64,000 nt of DNA. Source: an uncultured bacterium (GTDB lineage Bacteria > Bacillota > Clostridia > Lachnospirales > Lachnospiraceae). This document shows, piece after piece, positions 17,383-27,300 of this stretch. A program made the position numbers and the translations under genes. The first letter of the stretch is position 1; the number at the start of each line of letters is the position of its first letter. Location: the NCBI GenBank assembly GCA_947073545.1, contig CAMTMP010000004.1, positions 102,221-166,220 on the forward strand, given 5' to 3'. Under the pieces are notes generated by a model. The model made no database searches. It saw nothing but the letters and a program-made list of their open reading frames with translations, and was not told the DNA's origin.

Positions 17383-18438
17383 CTATTTTGGCATTTGCCC
17401 GAGCACATTCAGGTATACATCCTCTTTCAAATGAAACCCGCTGCCGATAATCACTTCGTCGATATTGCCGCGGTTTACTCTGATCGGCTCCAGCCCGATA
17501 TAGGGCACTTTGTACGCGCCGCTGTCAATCAAGGCCACATCGTCCCCCGCAACCTTCTCACCCTTTGCGAGCGCCACCGCCTCCTCCGCCGCCCGGGTCG
17601 CCAGACGTTCCACCGGCTTGTAGACCGTCATAACCTGCGTGCCCTCCACGATCCGCTGACATGCCGCCAAATCCGCGTCCTGCCCCACCACGAGGATGTC
17701 CCCCGCCTGTCTCGTCTCCGCCAGCGCGCGCACCGTCTGGGTCGCCAGATCATCATTGCCGCACATGATGGCGTCCGCCTTGGCAATGACAAGCGGATTG
17801 GCATAAATATAAGCCGCCGCCTCCTCCGCCCGCCAGTTTTCCGCGTGAACGGAGTCAAGAACAGTCACCCTATGTTTTGCCATCAACCGCTTAAACGCTC
17901 CCTCCACCAGCGGCACATTATTGTCCGTGGGAGAACCGCCGATCATCACCACATTGTCTCCGTTTCCAATACCGGCCTCAATCAGCGCGCGCGCCATCAT
18001 GTCTCCTACCATCTCATTGTCAAACGAAATATACAGATCCACGTCCACATCGTCGATCAGCCTGTCGTAAGACACCACCTGAATCCCCGCATCCTTCGCT
18101 TTATCCACCGACTCCCGTAGGGAAGCGGGGTCGATGGCAATGATCACGATCACGTCCATTCCCTTCTGAATAAAATAGTCGATCTGCTTTTTCTGTTCCT
18201 CCACCACACCGTTGGCGTTCTGCACATTGACCTCCGCCCCCAGTTCCTTTGCCACCGACACAAAGACGTCCCGATCCCGCTGCCATCTCTCAATGACAAA
18301 GGAATCGAAGCTCATGCCGATCCGGATTTTTCTCTCCTCCCCGTCTTCACTCTCCCTTCCGCTCTCTGCTTTTGTGCAGCCCACCGCTGTCAGAAGCAAA
18401 AGAGCGGCCAGAAACAGACAGCCGATTCGTCTTTTCAT
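17383..18438 (-). CDS. Second sugar-binding lipoprotein (XylF/ChvE-like)
   Basis: 351 residues from the ATG at 18438 (GGAGG upstream). The frame is open 11 codons further, but only this start gives a lipoprotein signal MKRRIGCLFLAALLLLTAVGC. The mature part resembles the ChvE-like protein next to it: FDSFVIERWQRDRDVF, YDRLIDDVDVDLYI, GGSPTDNNVPL and GQDADLAACQ. It begins four bases after the response-regulator stop, so it belongs to the regulatory operon rather than the transporter operon. It may feed the transporter or act as a sensing co-receptor. Confidence 0.85.
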   Translation of the reverse strand: MKRRIGCLFLAALLLLTAVGCTKAESGRESEDGEERKIRIGMSFDSFVIERWQRDRDVFVSVAKELGAEVNVQNANGVVEEQKKQIDYFIQKGMDVIVIIAIDPASLRESVDKAKDAGIQVVSYDRLIDDVDVDLYISFDNEMVGDMMARALIEAGIGNGDNVVMIGGSPTDNNVPLVEGAFKRLMAKHRVTVLDSVHAENWRAEEAAAYIYANPLVIAKADAIMCGNDDLATQTVRALAETRQAGDILVVGQDADLAACQRIVEGTQVMTVYKPVERLATRAAEEAVALAKGEKVAGDDVALIDSGAYKVPYIGLEPIRVNRGNIDEVIIGSGFHLKEDVYLNVLGQMPK

Positions 18439-18442
18439 ATCT

Positions 18443-20062
18443 TTAAGCCTCCAAATTCCCGCTTTTTTCACATTTGTATTCCGTGGGCGTCACGCCCACA
18501 TTCTTCTTAAAAGAACGGCTGAAATAGTTGGGGTCAGCATACCCTACCATGGAACAGATTTCCTTCATGGAATACTCTGTGGTGGTGAGCAGCTCCTTAG
18601 CCCTGTCCATACGGATCTTGGTCAGATACTCCACAAACCCTTCCCCCACGTCCTCCTTAAATATTTTGCTGAAATAATATGGACTGATGTTGACTGTCTG
18701 CGACACTTCATCCAGAGAAATATCCTTGCTGTAATTGTTCCGAATATAAGCCTTCGCCGTCTCAACGGCTCCCAGAGATTTCTCCGATGCCTTGGTGCTC
18801 ACATTGCGGCACGCCTCACCGATCTTATCCGTAAACCATTTTTTGATATCCGCCATATCATCCATGCCCATGATCGTCGGCAGATAATCCGCTCGATCCC
18901 GGAACTCATAGGTCATGCCCCCGGAATTATAGGCAATATACTCCGCGTAAAGCGCAAATTCCAGCACCTTCAGCCGGATATTCATCAGATAATCACCGTG
19001 CATCTGCGCGATCAGATCAAAGTAAGTTTCCGCCGCAGCCACGGCATGGTCCGCATCCCCGTTTTTCACCTCCGCGAAGAGCTTCTTTTCCAGATCAACG
19101 GGATACGTTTCTTCGTGGGCACAGCCAATGGGCAGATCATCCGCGTGGGCCACGCTGCCGCTTGTCATAATCAGGGCGTTTATCGCTTCCTTATAAGCCG
19201 CTCTCGCCTCCTCCAGCGGCGCAATTGCGCTGACACCGATACGGAAACTGATCTGCGTCCGCTTTTTCAATTCCCGGACAAGATCTCTCGACTTCTCAAT
19301 AAGGGCAATTCTCTCCTCATAGGACATCTGCCTTTCCTCGCAGGGCACCAGCCCCGGCAGCTTGTTCGCCATGGACATCCCCAGAATCATCCCTGGATAA
19401 GCCTCCTTTAAATACTCCCGGAGCAGATCCGCATACTGCTGCATCTTCACGCTGCTTCCCACCGCGTTGGTCATATGGTTTCCCTCCTGGGTTTCCCCGC
19501 AGACTACCGCCAGAATATAGGCATAGTTCTGATCGATTCCCAAAAGCTGCTTATAGTTCTCGATATCCTCCGTGAAATGCTCCTGAAAGAGCAGGTTGTA
19601 GAGAAGACCGCTCTCTATGATGGGCATCACGGTCTCCAGCTTCTCCCGGATCAGCAGGTCGTTGCTTCGCTTGTTCCGCTCTCTGTCAATCTGCTCCATT
19701 GCCTTCTTGAGGGCCGATACAATCCGCGTCTTTTCCATCGGTTTGGTAATGTACTCCAACACACCGAGCTTAATGGCCTCCTTCGCGTAGTCGAACTTGT
19801 CATAAGCGCTTATCACAATAAAGATCACGTTCCTGTTCGTCTCCCGGATTTCCCTCATGGCCTCGATGCCGTTGATGCCCGGCATTTGGATATCCATGAT
19901 GGCGATATCCGGGCGGAAATTTTCGGCAAGTTCAATCACGCTTCTGCCGGTCTTTGCAAACTCAGTCGTACACTGGTCGCCAAACTCTTTCTCTATGATA
20001 AATTTCAGAGAATCAATCACGATTCCCTCGTCGTCCGCCAGCATAATCTTGTAACGGCTCAT
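18443..20062 (-). CDS. AraC-type response regulator (YesN family)
   Basis: 539 residues. The receiver domain (about 1-120) has MLADDEG acidic pocket, phospho-acceptor Asp in DIAIMDIQMPG and the switch Lys in YITKPM. The C-terminal AraC helix-turn-helix pair is ISLDEVSQTVNISPYYFSKI and MKEICSMVGYADPNYFSRSF. The roughly 300-residue middle is typical of clostridial YesN proteins. The ATG at 20062 is chosen over the GTG three codons earlier because of ribosome-site spacing. Partner kinase is encoded immediately upstream. Likely target: the chvE-mmsAB operon. Confidence 0.93.
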   Translation of the reverse strand: MSRYKIMLADDEGIVIDSLKFIIEKEFGDQCTTEFAKTGRSVIELAENFRPDIAIMDIQMPGINGIEAMREIRETNRNVIFIVISAYDKFDYAKEAIKLGVLEYITKPMEKTRIVSALKKAMEQIDRERNKRSNDLLIREKLETVMPIIESGLLYNLLFQEHFTEDIENYKQLLGIDQNYAYILAVVCGETQEGNHMTNAVGSSVKMQQYADLLREYLKEAYPGMILGMSMANKLPGLVPCEERQMSYEERIALIEKSRDLVRELKKRTQISFRIGVSAIAPLEEARAAYKEAINALIMTSGSVAHADDLPIGCAHEETYPVDLEKKLFAEVKNGDADHAVAAAETYFDLIAQMHGDYLMNIRLKVLEFALYAEYIAYNSGGMTYEFRDRADYLPTIMGMDDMADIKKWFTDKIGEACRNVSTKASEKSLGAVETAKAYIRNNYSKDISLDEVSQTVNISPYYFSKIFKEDVGEGFVEYLTKIRMDRAKELLTTTEYSMKEICSMVGYADPNYFSRSFKKNVGVTPTEYKCEKSGNLEA

Positions 20063-20091
20063 CCGTCTCACCCTTTCCTCTTTCTGAGTCG

Positions 20092-21636
20092 TTACGACTC
20101 TTCCGCTTCTGCCTTCCCTTCACAATCTTCCGGCTTTTTGCCATGTGCCCCTGCCGCCGTCCCCATGTGGCGGCACAGATAAATGCAGACCTCAGTTCCC
20201 ATACCCTCTCCCCCACTCTTCACAGTCATCACATTCTCATTTCCCGTAAAAAGCCGCATACGGGAAATCACATTGTCCATACCGACGCCGTTTCCGCCCG
20301 ACACCATATCCTCATCCCTGTAAGTGCCGCTGAGCACCTTGTCTATGGTTTCCGCACTCATGCCGACGCCGTTATCCTGCACGCTGATGCAGACACGGTC
20401 TTCCTTTTTATAGAGGGAGAGAAGGATCACTCCCTTGTCTCCCATCTCGCGTATGCCGTGGTTAACGCAGTTTTCCACAATGGGCTGCAAAATCATACCC
20501 GGCATCTCCATGTCCAGAAGAGATGCATCGATGTGTTTTTCATAGTGAATGTCCCCTGCAAACCGCACGTTCAGAATGTAGATGTAGGAGTCCACCATCT
20601 CCACCTCCTCGGCCACGGTCACCGTCTCTTCGCTTTTCTTCATATTATATCTGTAAAACCGCGCTACCTTCTGGACGTAGTCATAGGTTCTGTCCGCTCC
20701 CTCCATCATGGCAAGCTGCGCGCCCGCATTTAACGTGTTAAACAGAAAGTGCGGATTGATCTGTGCCTGCAGATACTTGAGCCTGGCGTCCTTCAAATGG
20801 CCTTCCATGAGAAGCTCCCGCTCTTTCAGCGCCCGCTCCGCCTCCATGCTCTCCCTGATGCGCTCGATATATCTGCCGATGCTGACCACCATGGAATTGA
20901 ACGCGCCCGTCACCACACCCACCTCGTCCTGCGCCTCCACCGGCAGAAGCTCGACGTCAAAATTCCCCTTCGCCACCTCGTCCGCCTTCGTCGACAGCTT
21001 TTTCAGCGGCCTAATCAACGCGCCCACGAAACTGGTGATGAGACAGACATTGCCGAACACCACCAGCACAATGGCGATCACGGACACTGCCTCAAAGAGT
21101 CGGAAGCGCTGCAGCAGATCGCTGTAACGCTCGGAGTTGCTGCGGAACTGCTCCATATTCAGATTGGAAATATAGGTGTCGATATAGCCGTACATTCTGG
21201 TGGCGTTCTCATAATGGGTGCGGTATTTTTCCACATTCCGCCCGCGCTTGGCCTCAATGGTCTGCGCCACCTCCTCAAGATAACGTTCCGTCATGTGCCG
21301 GATATTCCGCTCCATCCGGTCAAATGACCGCCCCGTAACCTCCTCATTAAGCTCCGCCGCCTGATTCCTGCACCAAGCCTCGCTTCGATAATAATTTTCC
21401 AATGAATCGCTGGTCTTCACATTCAGATAAGCCGTCATATCGTCCTGAAGAGCGTTTACGGCATCGGAAAAATCGTTCAGATGCCGGTTGTCCTGATAAA
21501 CCATATCGAGTCTTCCGGACATGCTGTTGATACCGATAATCAAGAAAATGTTTACCATCACAACAAGAATGTTCGTCACAATATAGATACTGCTGATCTT
21601 AAACTGCAGGGAGAAGTCTCTGAATTTATTCATCAT
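20092..21636 (-). CDS. Sensor histidine kinase (LytS/YesM family)
   Basis: 514 residues. Two membrane spans flank an extracellular segment (about 15-195), then HAMP (LIRPLKKLSTKADEVAKGNF), the His-kinase motif LKYLQAQINPHFLFNTLN with the phospho-His, and a GHKL ATPase domain (QPIVENCVNHGI, VQDNGVGM, GGNGVGMDNVISRMRLF). Its start overlaps the end of the upstream binding-protein gene by 11 bases, so the two are translationally coupled. It phosphorylates the YesN-like regulator downstream. Confidence 0.93.
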   Translation of the reverse strand: MMNKFRDFSLQFKISSIYIVTNILVVMVNIFLIIGINSMSGRLDMVYQDNRHLNDFSDAVNALQDDMTAYLNVKTSDSLENYYRSEAWCRNQAAELNEEVTGRSFDRMERNIRHMTERYLEEVAQTIEAKRGRNVEKYRTHYENATRMYGYIDTYISNLNMEQFRSNSERYSDLLQRFRLFEAVSVIAIVLVVFGNVCLITSFVGALIRPLKKLSTKADEVAKGNFDVELLPVEAQDEVGVVTGAFNSMVVSIGRYIERIRESMEAERALKERELLMEGHLKDARLKYLQAQINPHFLFNTLNAGAQLAMMEGADRTYDYVQKVARFYRYNMKKSEETVTVAEEVEMVDSYIYILNVRFAGDIHYEKHIDASLLDMEMPGMILQPIVENCVNHGIREMGDKGVILLSLYKKEDRVCISVQDNGVGMSAETIDKVLSGTYRDEDMVSGGNGVGMDNVISRMRLFTGNENVMTVKSGGEGMGTEVCIYLCRHMGTAAGAHGKKPEDCEGKAEAEES

Positions 21637-22873
21637 TTTCTGACTCCTCTCCCCGCAGATACTCGCCTACGTTGTCTCTGGTAATCAGGCTGATATCCGC
21701 CGTAAAATACTGGCTCGTGTAACCCAGATCGTGGTACTCCTGCAAAGCGTCGATGCAGAAAGCTCCCATCTGCGCCGTGTCAATATTCACAGTGGCGTAA
21801 ATCACATTCCTGCCTATGGCATTGAGAATCGTGTCTGAAACATAATAGCCGAGAATACTGACCGTGCCCACCTTATTGTAATCCACCACCGCCTGATAAG
21901 CGCAGGTAGTATTCAACTCATTCAGACAAATCAGGATATCGGGAATATCCTCGCTCATAAAAATATCCCGGACAGATTCCTCCACCGAAAAAGCGTTTGT
22001 GTCGTCCACCGACTGCAGGGAAAGCTCCACAACCATGTCACCCTGCTCCTGCTCGATCGTCTCCTGAATGCCGGAATAGAGGATATTCTGGTCAAGGCTG
22101 TTCGCATATGAATTGACTAAAAGAGTCACCCGGACCGGGCGGCTTTTGGTTCCGATCTCTAAATCCCCCTGCCCCCATGCAAACGCATTCCCTTCGGAAC
22201 CCTGGATCACAACAATATCGTCTCCCGCCTCCGTCTCGTCGAAATCGTCCGCCGTTTTTATATAAACCCCCGTCTCTGCCGTGCCCGCCATCCGCTCCCG
22301 CATAATTTTGAGCGCTTGTCTGCCATACTCCCTTCCCAGATTGTAGCTGCCAACGCCCACAAAGCTGCAGCGTTTGCTCTGGGTATTATCCCCGTAAAGC
22401 GTCACCACGGGAATCCCCTCCGCGTCCGCCCGGTTGATCAGGGCCGTCATTTCCTCCTCCTCGCTGGCCGTCACAATGATGCCGTCCACCCCGGAGGCAA
22501 TGGCGATTTCCATCTGCTCCGCCACGCTGTAATCGCGAAAGTGATCGTTCCCGAGCCAGTCCACATAGACATTTTCCAAAAGCGCCCTCTCATATGCGCC
22601 CTGATACACGGACTGCCAGAAAACGGATTTGTCTTCCTGCGTAATCATCATATAATATCTGTCGTAAGTCTCTCCCGCCGTCTCTTCCTGAAAGCTCCCC
22701 TTATAAAACCACAGAATATAGCCAGCCATCAGCACAGTAGACAGGATGCAGACCGCCGTCAGCGCCATGGGCAGAAACGTAAGCCCCGAAAATTTCCTTT
22801 CCGGGGCCTCTGTTCCAGCATGTAATTGTTTCCTGTTCTTAATTATCTTCAATGCCTTTCTGCGTGTCGTCAA
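21626..22873 (-). CDS. Membrane-tethered periplasmic sugar-binding protein, likely kinase co-sensor
   Basis: About 415 residues. An N-terminal cytoplasmic stub and one membrane span (PMALTAVCILSTVLMAGYIL) precede a LacI/ribose-binding-protein fold (SGVDGIIVTASEEEEMTALI, GIPVVTLYGDNTQSKRCSFVGVGSYNLGREYG). It lacks a lipobox. Its overlap with the kinase gene suggests it presents ligand to that kinase, as in other Firmicute sugar-sensing three-component systems. The start is uncertain: the frame opens with TTG at 22873, no ATG with a good ribosome site exists, and the beginning overlaps a 46-codon ORF. Confidence 0.8.
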   Translation of the reverse strand: MTTRRKALKIIKNRKQLHAGTEAPERKFSGLTFLPMALTAVCILSTVLMAGYILWFYKGSFQEETAGETYDRYYMMITQEDKSVFWQSVYQGAYERALLENVYVDWLGNDHFRDYSVAEQMEIAIASGVDGIIVTASEEEEMTALINRADAEGIPVVTLYGDNTQSKRCSFVGVGSYNLGREYGRQALKIMRERMAGTAETGVYIKTADDFDETEAGDDIVVIQGSEGNAFAWGQGDLEIGTKSRPVRVTLLVNSYANSLDQNILYSGIQETIEQEQGDMVVELSLQSVDDTNAFSVEESVRDIFMSEDIPDILICLNELNTTCAYQAVVDYNKVGTVSILGYYVSDTILNAIGRNVIYATVNIDTAQMGAFCIDALQEYHDLGYTSQYFTADISLITRDNVGEYLRGEESENDE

Positions 22874-22979
22874 TCAATTTGTCTGTCATCTGTGATGCTA
22901 TTTCATACTCCTTATTCTTCAAGGCTTCCTGTAGATCTTTCAAATCCTGAAGCAGACGTCTTAAGTAACTCTTAAACAC
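22839..22979 (-). CDS. Small hypothetical helical protein (46 aa)
   Basis: A GTG-initiated frame follows AGGAG and encodes a charged amphipathic helix: FKSYLRRLLQDLKDLQEALK, then NKEYEIASQMTDKLIDDTQK and GIEDN. The heptad-like Leu spacing and biased composition suggest a real coiled-coil protein. The ribosome site is very close to the GTG, which weakens the start. It lies 31 bases after the DHH gene and overlaps the start of the sugar-binding protein by 35 bases. Function unknown. Confidence 0.5.
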   Translation of the reverse strand: MFKSYLRRLLQDLKDLQEALKNKEYEIASQMTDKLIDDTQKGIEDN

Positions 22980-23010
22980 GCTCCTGTCTTCCGTTCATAC
23001 GCCCTTCCAT

Positions 23011-23940
23011 CTAATTTTTATAATATGTACCATAATTCACAAGCTCGTCTAACAGCTTCGGGAGCTGTTCGTCCATGGTTTCATCTGAAAACTGGCAGGT
23101 TCCCACCGCCTTGTGTCCGCCGCCGCCGTACTTAAGCATCAGACTTCCCACATTGACGTTGGAAGTGCGGTTTAATACGCTGTATCCCACCGCCGCAGAA
23201 CAGCCCAGACCGCCCCGGCCGTTTACGATCCACGCGGATATGTTCTGTTCGGGATACATACTGTAAATCAGGAAACGGTTCCCTGAATAGATCGGGTCAA
23301 CACCCCGCAGATCCGAAATGATAACGTCCTTCTCCACGCGCGTGTGCGCTTTCACCATCTCCCTGAATTTCTCGTCCTGCTCACGATAGATGTCGATGCG
23401 CTCCTGCACATCGGACAGCGCGAGAATTTCCTCCGTACTCATGGTACGGCAGCACTCCATCAGTTTCTCCATCAACTGATAGTTGGAGATCGTGAAGTTG
23501 CGCCATCTGCCCAGTCCCGTCCGAGGATCCATCAAAAATCCAACCAGAATCCACCCCTGCGGATTCTGGATCTCGTCTATCGTAAGGTTGCCGGAATCCA
23601 CCTTATCCACGGCCGCCATCATATCGTCAAAGTGGGAAAACCGCTCCTGTCCGCCGTAATATTCATAAATAATACGCGCACAGGAAGGTGTGATACGGCT
23701 CTCCCCTTTATACTTGCCCTTAAGTTCATTGCGCTCATGCTCGCTGGAGTGATGGTCAAACCAAAGCCCGCAGCCCTCCACAAAAGGTACATTTGCCAGC
23801 ACATCGTTCTCCGTAATCTCCACAAGGCCGTCCTGTAAGTCCTTCGGATGCGCAAATTTCCAACTGTCAATCAGGCCAACCTCCTTCAAGAGAGCGCCGC
23901 ATGCCAGCCCGTCAAAGTCAGATCGTGTCACTAATCTCAT
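23011..23940 (-). CDS. DHH-family phosphoesterase/exopolyphosphatase-like protein
   Basis: 309 residues. The N-terminus VTRSDFDGLACGALLKEVG and the central WFDHHSSEH supply the metal-binding Asp and DHH motif. The C-terminal DHHA1 motif is GGGGHKAVGTCQFS. Such proteins hydrolyse phosphodiesters in small nucleotides (nanoRNA, pAp, cyclic dinucleotides) or polyphosphate; the exact substrate cannot be read from the motifs. It is probably its own transcription unit or heads the small 46-aa gene. Confidence 0.88.
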   Translation of the reverse strand: MRLVTRSDFDGLACGALLKEVGLIDSWKFAHPKDLQDGLVEITENDVLANVPFVEGCGLWFDHHSSEHERNELKGKYKGESRITPSCARIIYEYYGGQERFSHFDDMMAAVDKVDSGNLTIDEIQNPQGWILVGFLMDPRTGLGRWRNFTISNYQLMEKLMECCRTMSTEEILALSDVQERIDIYREQDEKFREMVKAHTRVEKDVIISDLRGVDPIYSGNRFLIYSMYPEQNISAWIVNGRGGLGCSAAVGYSVLNRTSNVNVGSLMLKYGGGGHKAVGTCQFSDETMDEQLPKLLDELVNYGTYYKN

Positions 23941-23986
23941 CGCTTTTCTCCCTTTACCCTTCTAGTCTCTTTTTCTATCTGCCGCA

Positions 23987-24178
23987 CTATTCTTTGATCT
24001 CGTCAATGTCCGCAAAGTTCACTCCGGAAACGGTAAGCAGTACTTTTAATGTCAGATATTCCCTTTTTAATCTCGCATAGGTTTCCGTTGCATTTTCCTT
24101 TCTGGCTAACAACATATACTCCTGTATCTTTTGAAATTCATCAAGAGCTGCTTTTGTCACTTCGATACCAGACGGCAT
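23987..24178 (-). CDS. Small conserved-looking hypothetical protein (63 aa)
   Basis: Start ATG at 24178 with AGGTG upstream; the longer frame (to 24286) is excluded because a good promoter lies inside it. The protein is helical and charged (MPSGIEVTKAALDEFQKIQE, then YMLLARKENATETYARLKRE) and ends VNFADIDEIKE. No known domain recognised. It follows addA and has its own promoter at 24224-24252. Confidence 0.55.
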   Translation of the reverse strand: MPSGIEVTKAALDEFQKIQEYMLLARKENATETYARLKREYLTLKVLLTVSGVNFADIDEIKE

Positions 24179-24223
24179 ACCATCACCTGCTTTCCACTGT
24201 GCCGTATTGACTGTTGCCATTTT

Positions 24224-24252
24224 ATTATAACGAATTTCACCAAAGATGTAAA
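24224..24252 (-). promoter_or_regulatory. Sigma-A promoter for the 63-aa gene
   Basis: Minus-strand TTTACA (24247-24252), 17-base spacer, TATAAT (24224-24229). The predicted start of transcription is about 35 bases before the ATG at 24178. Confidence 0.7.
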
Positions 24253-24300
24253 GGCAGAAACCGCCATGGCCCACGACAAAACGCATGATCGTTTTCCGAT

Positions 24301-27300
24301 TTAAAGCAGAATCTCCTCCCCCAGTCTGGAGGAATAAATAATACGTTCCTTCACCGGTTTTCCGCCTTTTCCCGGCTCGTATCCATAGATCTGCTCGAGC
24401 GCCTCGCTGTAGTAGGAAAGCTGTACCTGATAGCGTTTCACAAGCTCTGCCGCCGCCGACACGGCATCCGTCTTGTAGTCCAACACCACAAAGCCGTCCT
24501 CCTCCTCAAAGAACACGTCGATGATACCCTGAACCAGAACTGTCTCCGCCGCCGGAAAACTGCCCCCCAGACGGCTGGCCGGTATCCCCATCACAAAGGG
24601 CTGTTCCTTAAAAAGTTTCCCCGCCCGGGCCGCCTCAGCCATTCGAAACGCCGCACTTCCAGTCAGAAAATCCACCAGCTTCGGCACGGACACTGCCTCG
24701 TAGTACGCCTGCGGCAGCCTGCCCTTCTGCCGCATCCACTCCATCTGTTCCCGAAGAAGTGTCTCCGCCGCATGTCGGTTTTGATTGACTTCTCTGGTTA
24801 ATTCCTTAAACTCAAACAGCTCCATCACCTTATGAAAGGCGCTGCCCCGCATGGAACCGCTGACGGTCTCGTCACCTCTTAAAAATTTGGGCAGATAGGG
24901 AACCGTCTGTTTCTCCTCGAAGAGCTTTGCCGCGGCCTCGTCCGTCTCCTGCATGCCGGCAATCTTCAATTCCGATACGGTAGTCTTCGTGTACAGCTCC
25001 CGCAAATTTCCGTGCGGATATTCATAGGAAAACCGTCTTGACAGCTCTGTCATAAGGGTTTCGTCCGCTGCCTTGGCGGAATCGCTAAAAAGAAGTTTTC
25101 TCTTCGCCTCCATCCCAAGGATCGTCTCCCCGATCTTCTCCCCAACCAGATGATCCCAGCCGGTCAATTTCACCGCAAACGCCATGTCCGCGTCATATTC
25201 CCGGGCCTCCGGCGCGCTCTCCATCCCGCATGCCTCATAAAAACCGTCCATACACCGGTTGCCGGAAAGCGCGCTAAGCAACAGCGACAAAAAGCTGTCC
25301 TGTCCCATCAGAACATCATAGGAAAGCAGTCTGTGCCTGCGTCGCCGCAGTGGGAGGATCGCAGCCGCCGTCTTTTCCGGGTTCTTGACCACTCCGGTCA
25401 TAATCAATTTCTCCTCCGCCCTGGTCATAGCCACATACAGAATGCGCAGCTCCTCCGCCAGACTGTCCCGTTTCAATTTCAGCGCGATGGCATTTTTTCG
25501 CAGGTTCTTTCCCTTCACCCTCCTTTCGGGGTCCACATAGTCCACCCCGATTCCCGCATCCACATCCACCGCCAGAACCCCGCTGCCCTCCTTTTTGCGG
25601 AATCCCGCCCCCAGCCCCGAAACGAAGCAGATGGGAAACTCCAGTCCCTTACTCTTGTGAATGCTCATGATACGCACTACATCCGCGTTCTCGTCCTGCA
25701 TGGCGGCCTCGCCATAGTCCACCTCGTATTTTTCCAACTGCTCCATGTAGCGCAGGAAATGATAAAGCCCAAAATAACTCGTCTTCTCGTAGTCCGCCGC
25801 CTTCACCAGAAGCATTTCCACATTGGCCCGCCGCCTGCTGCCCTCCGGCCTTGCCGCCGCTTCATGCACATATCCGGTCTCCCGCAGAATGATCCGCAGA
25901 AGCTCGTGGACAGAGAGGTAGACGGACATATCTCTGTATGCGGCGATTTTGTCGAGAAAAGCCGTAATTTTTACCTGCAGGCTCCCGCCGATTCCCTGCT
26001 GTCCTGTGGTCTGCGGGATCCAATTGACTACATTGGCCACCCCTTGTCCGGCACACACCTTCAGCGCGTCGTAGAGATATTTCTTCTTCGGGCAGGCCGC
26101 CCGCACCAGCGCGATCTCCTCCTCGGAAAAGCCGCCAAGATAGGAATGCAGCACACCGTAAAGTGGAATATCCTGCAGCGGATTATCCAACACCCGCAGA
26201 AAATGCAGAAGCTCCTGTACCTCCGGGGCCGCGAAATACCCGGTTCTGGAAGTCACATGGACGGGAATCCCCTCCTCCTCCAGTATCCGCTTAAAGATCT
26301 CGTCCCAGCCGGAAAGCGAACGCAGCAGAATGACGATATCGCGAAAAGAAGCCCGCCGCAAGGTTCCCGTCTCCTTGTCCGTCACTTGAAACTCCCGCAA
26401 AAGTTTCTTGATCTGCGCCGCCACGCCGTAGGCTTCCTGTTCTTTCACGGAGAGCGTCTCCGACGCTCTTTTGCCGCCCGCCGCCCCTTGTTTCGAGACC
26501 GTCCGATCCCCTGTCCCTGATTCGGAAAGGGGCTGCCCTGCCGCCTTGTCATCCATGAAAAATTCCGCGGCCGTTTTCTCCTCCTGAAACAGGAGAAGCT
26601 GGGTTATGTTTGAGGCATCCTCCGAAAGCCCGTCCTCCCGCCGAGGATAATCGGCTCCGGGATGAAGCGCCGCCTTCTCATCATAGACGATGCCGCCCGT
26701 TTCCTTTCCCATAATCCGCGCAAAGACGGCGTTAACGCTGTCAATCACCTCTCTGCGGCTCCTGAAATTCTGATGCAGGTCGATCCGCCGTGTGTTTTTT
26801 CCTCCTCCCCCGTAAGCCTCCTGCTTTTCTAAAAACAGCTCCGGCCTTGCCAGACGAAACTTATAGATGCTCTGCTTCACATCCCCCACCATAAAGCGGT
26901 TGTACCGTCCCCCGGATTCCCCGCTGATGCAGGAAAGCAGATACTCCTGCACCAGATTGCTGTCCTGGTACTCATCAATCAGAATTTCGTGGAATCGGTT
27001 TCTGTATGCCAGCGCAGTCTCCGTGGGGGCATAGCCGTCCCCCTCCCTGTACAGTAAAATCTGCAGGGCAAAATGCTCGATATCGTCAAAATCCAACATA
27101 TTTTTTTCCCGCTTGGCCTCATCGAAAGCCGCCTTAAACGCAAGCGTCAGATCCACAAGCGCAGAAACCGCCGCCTGACAGCTTTCCATCTGCCTGCATA
27201 CCTGCTCCTGCGAACCGCCAAAAAACTGTGTCCGCAATTCAGAAAGCGCTTCTTTCACGCTATCCCGCAGACCTTTCGCCGCCTCACGCTTCGCCGTTGA

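Noticed and set aside
25150..26520. Long plus-strand ORF (456 codons) within addA
   Set aside because: Antisense shadow of a clearly conserved helicase gene; basic, low-information protein with no domain.
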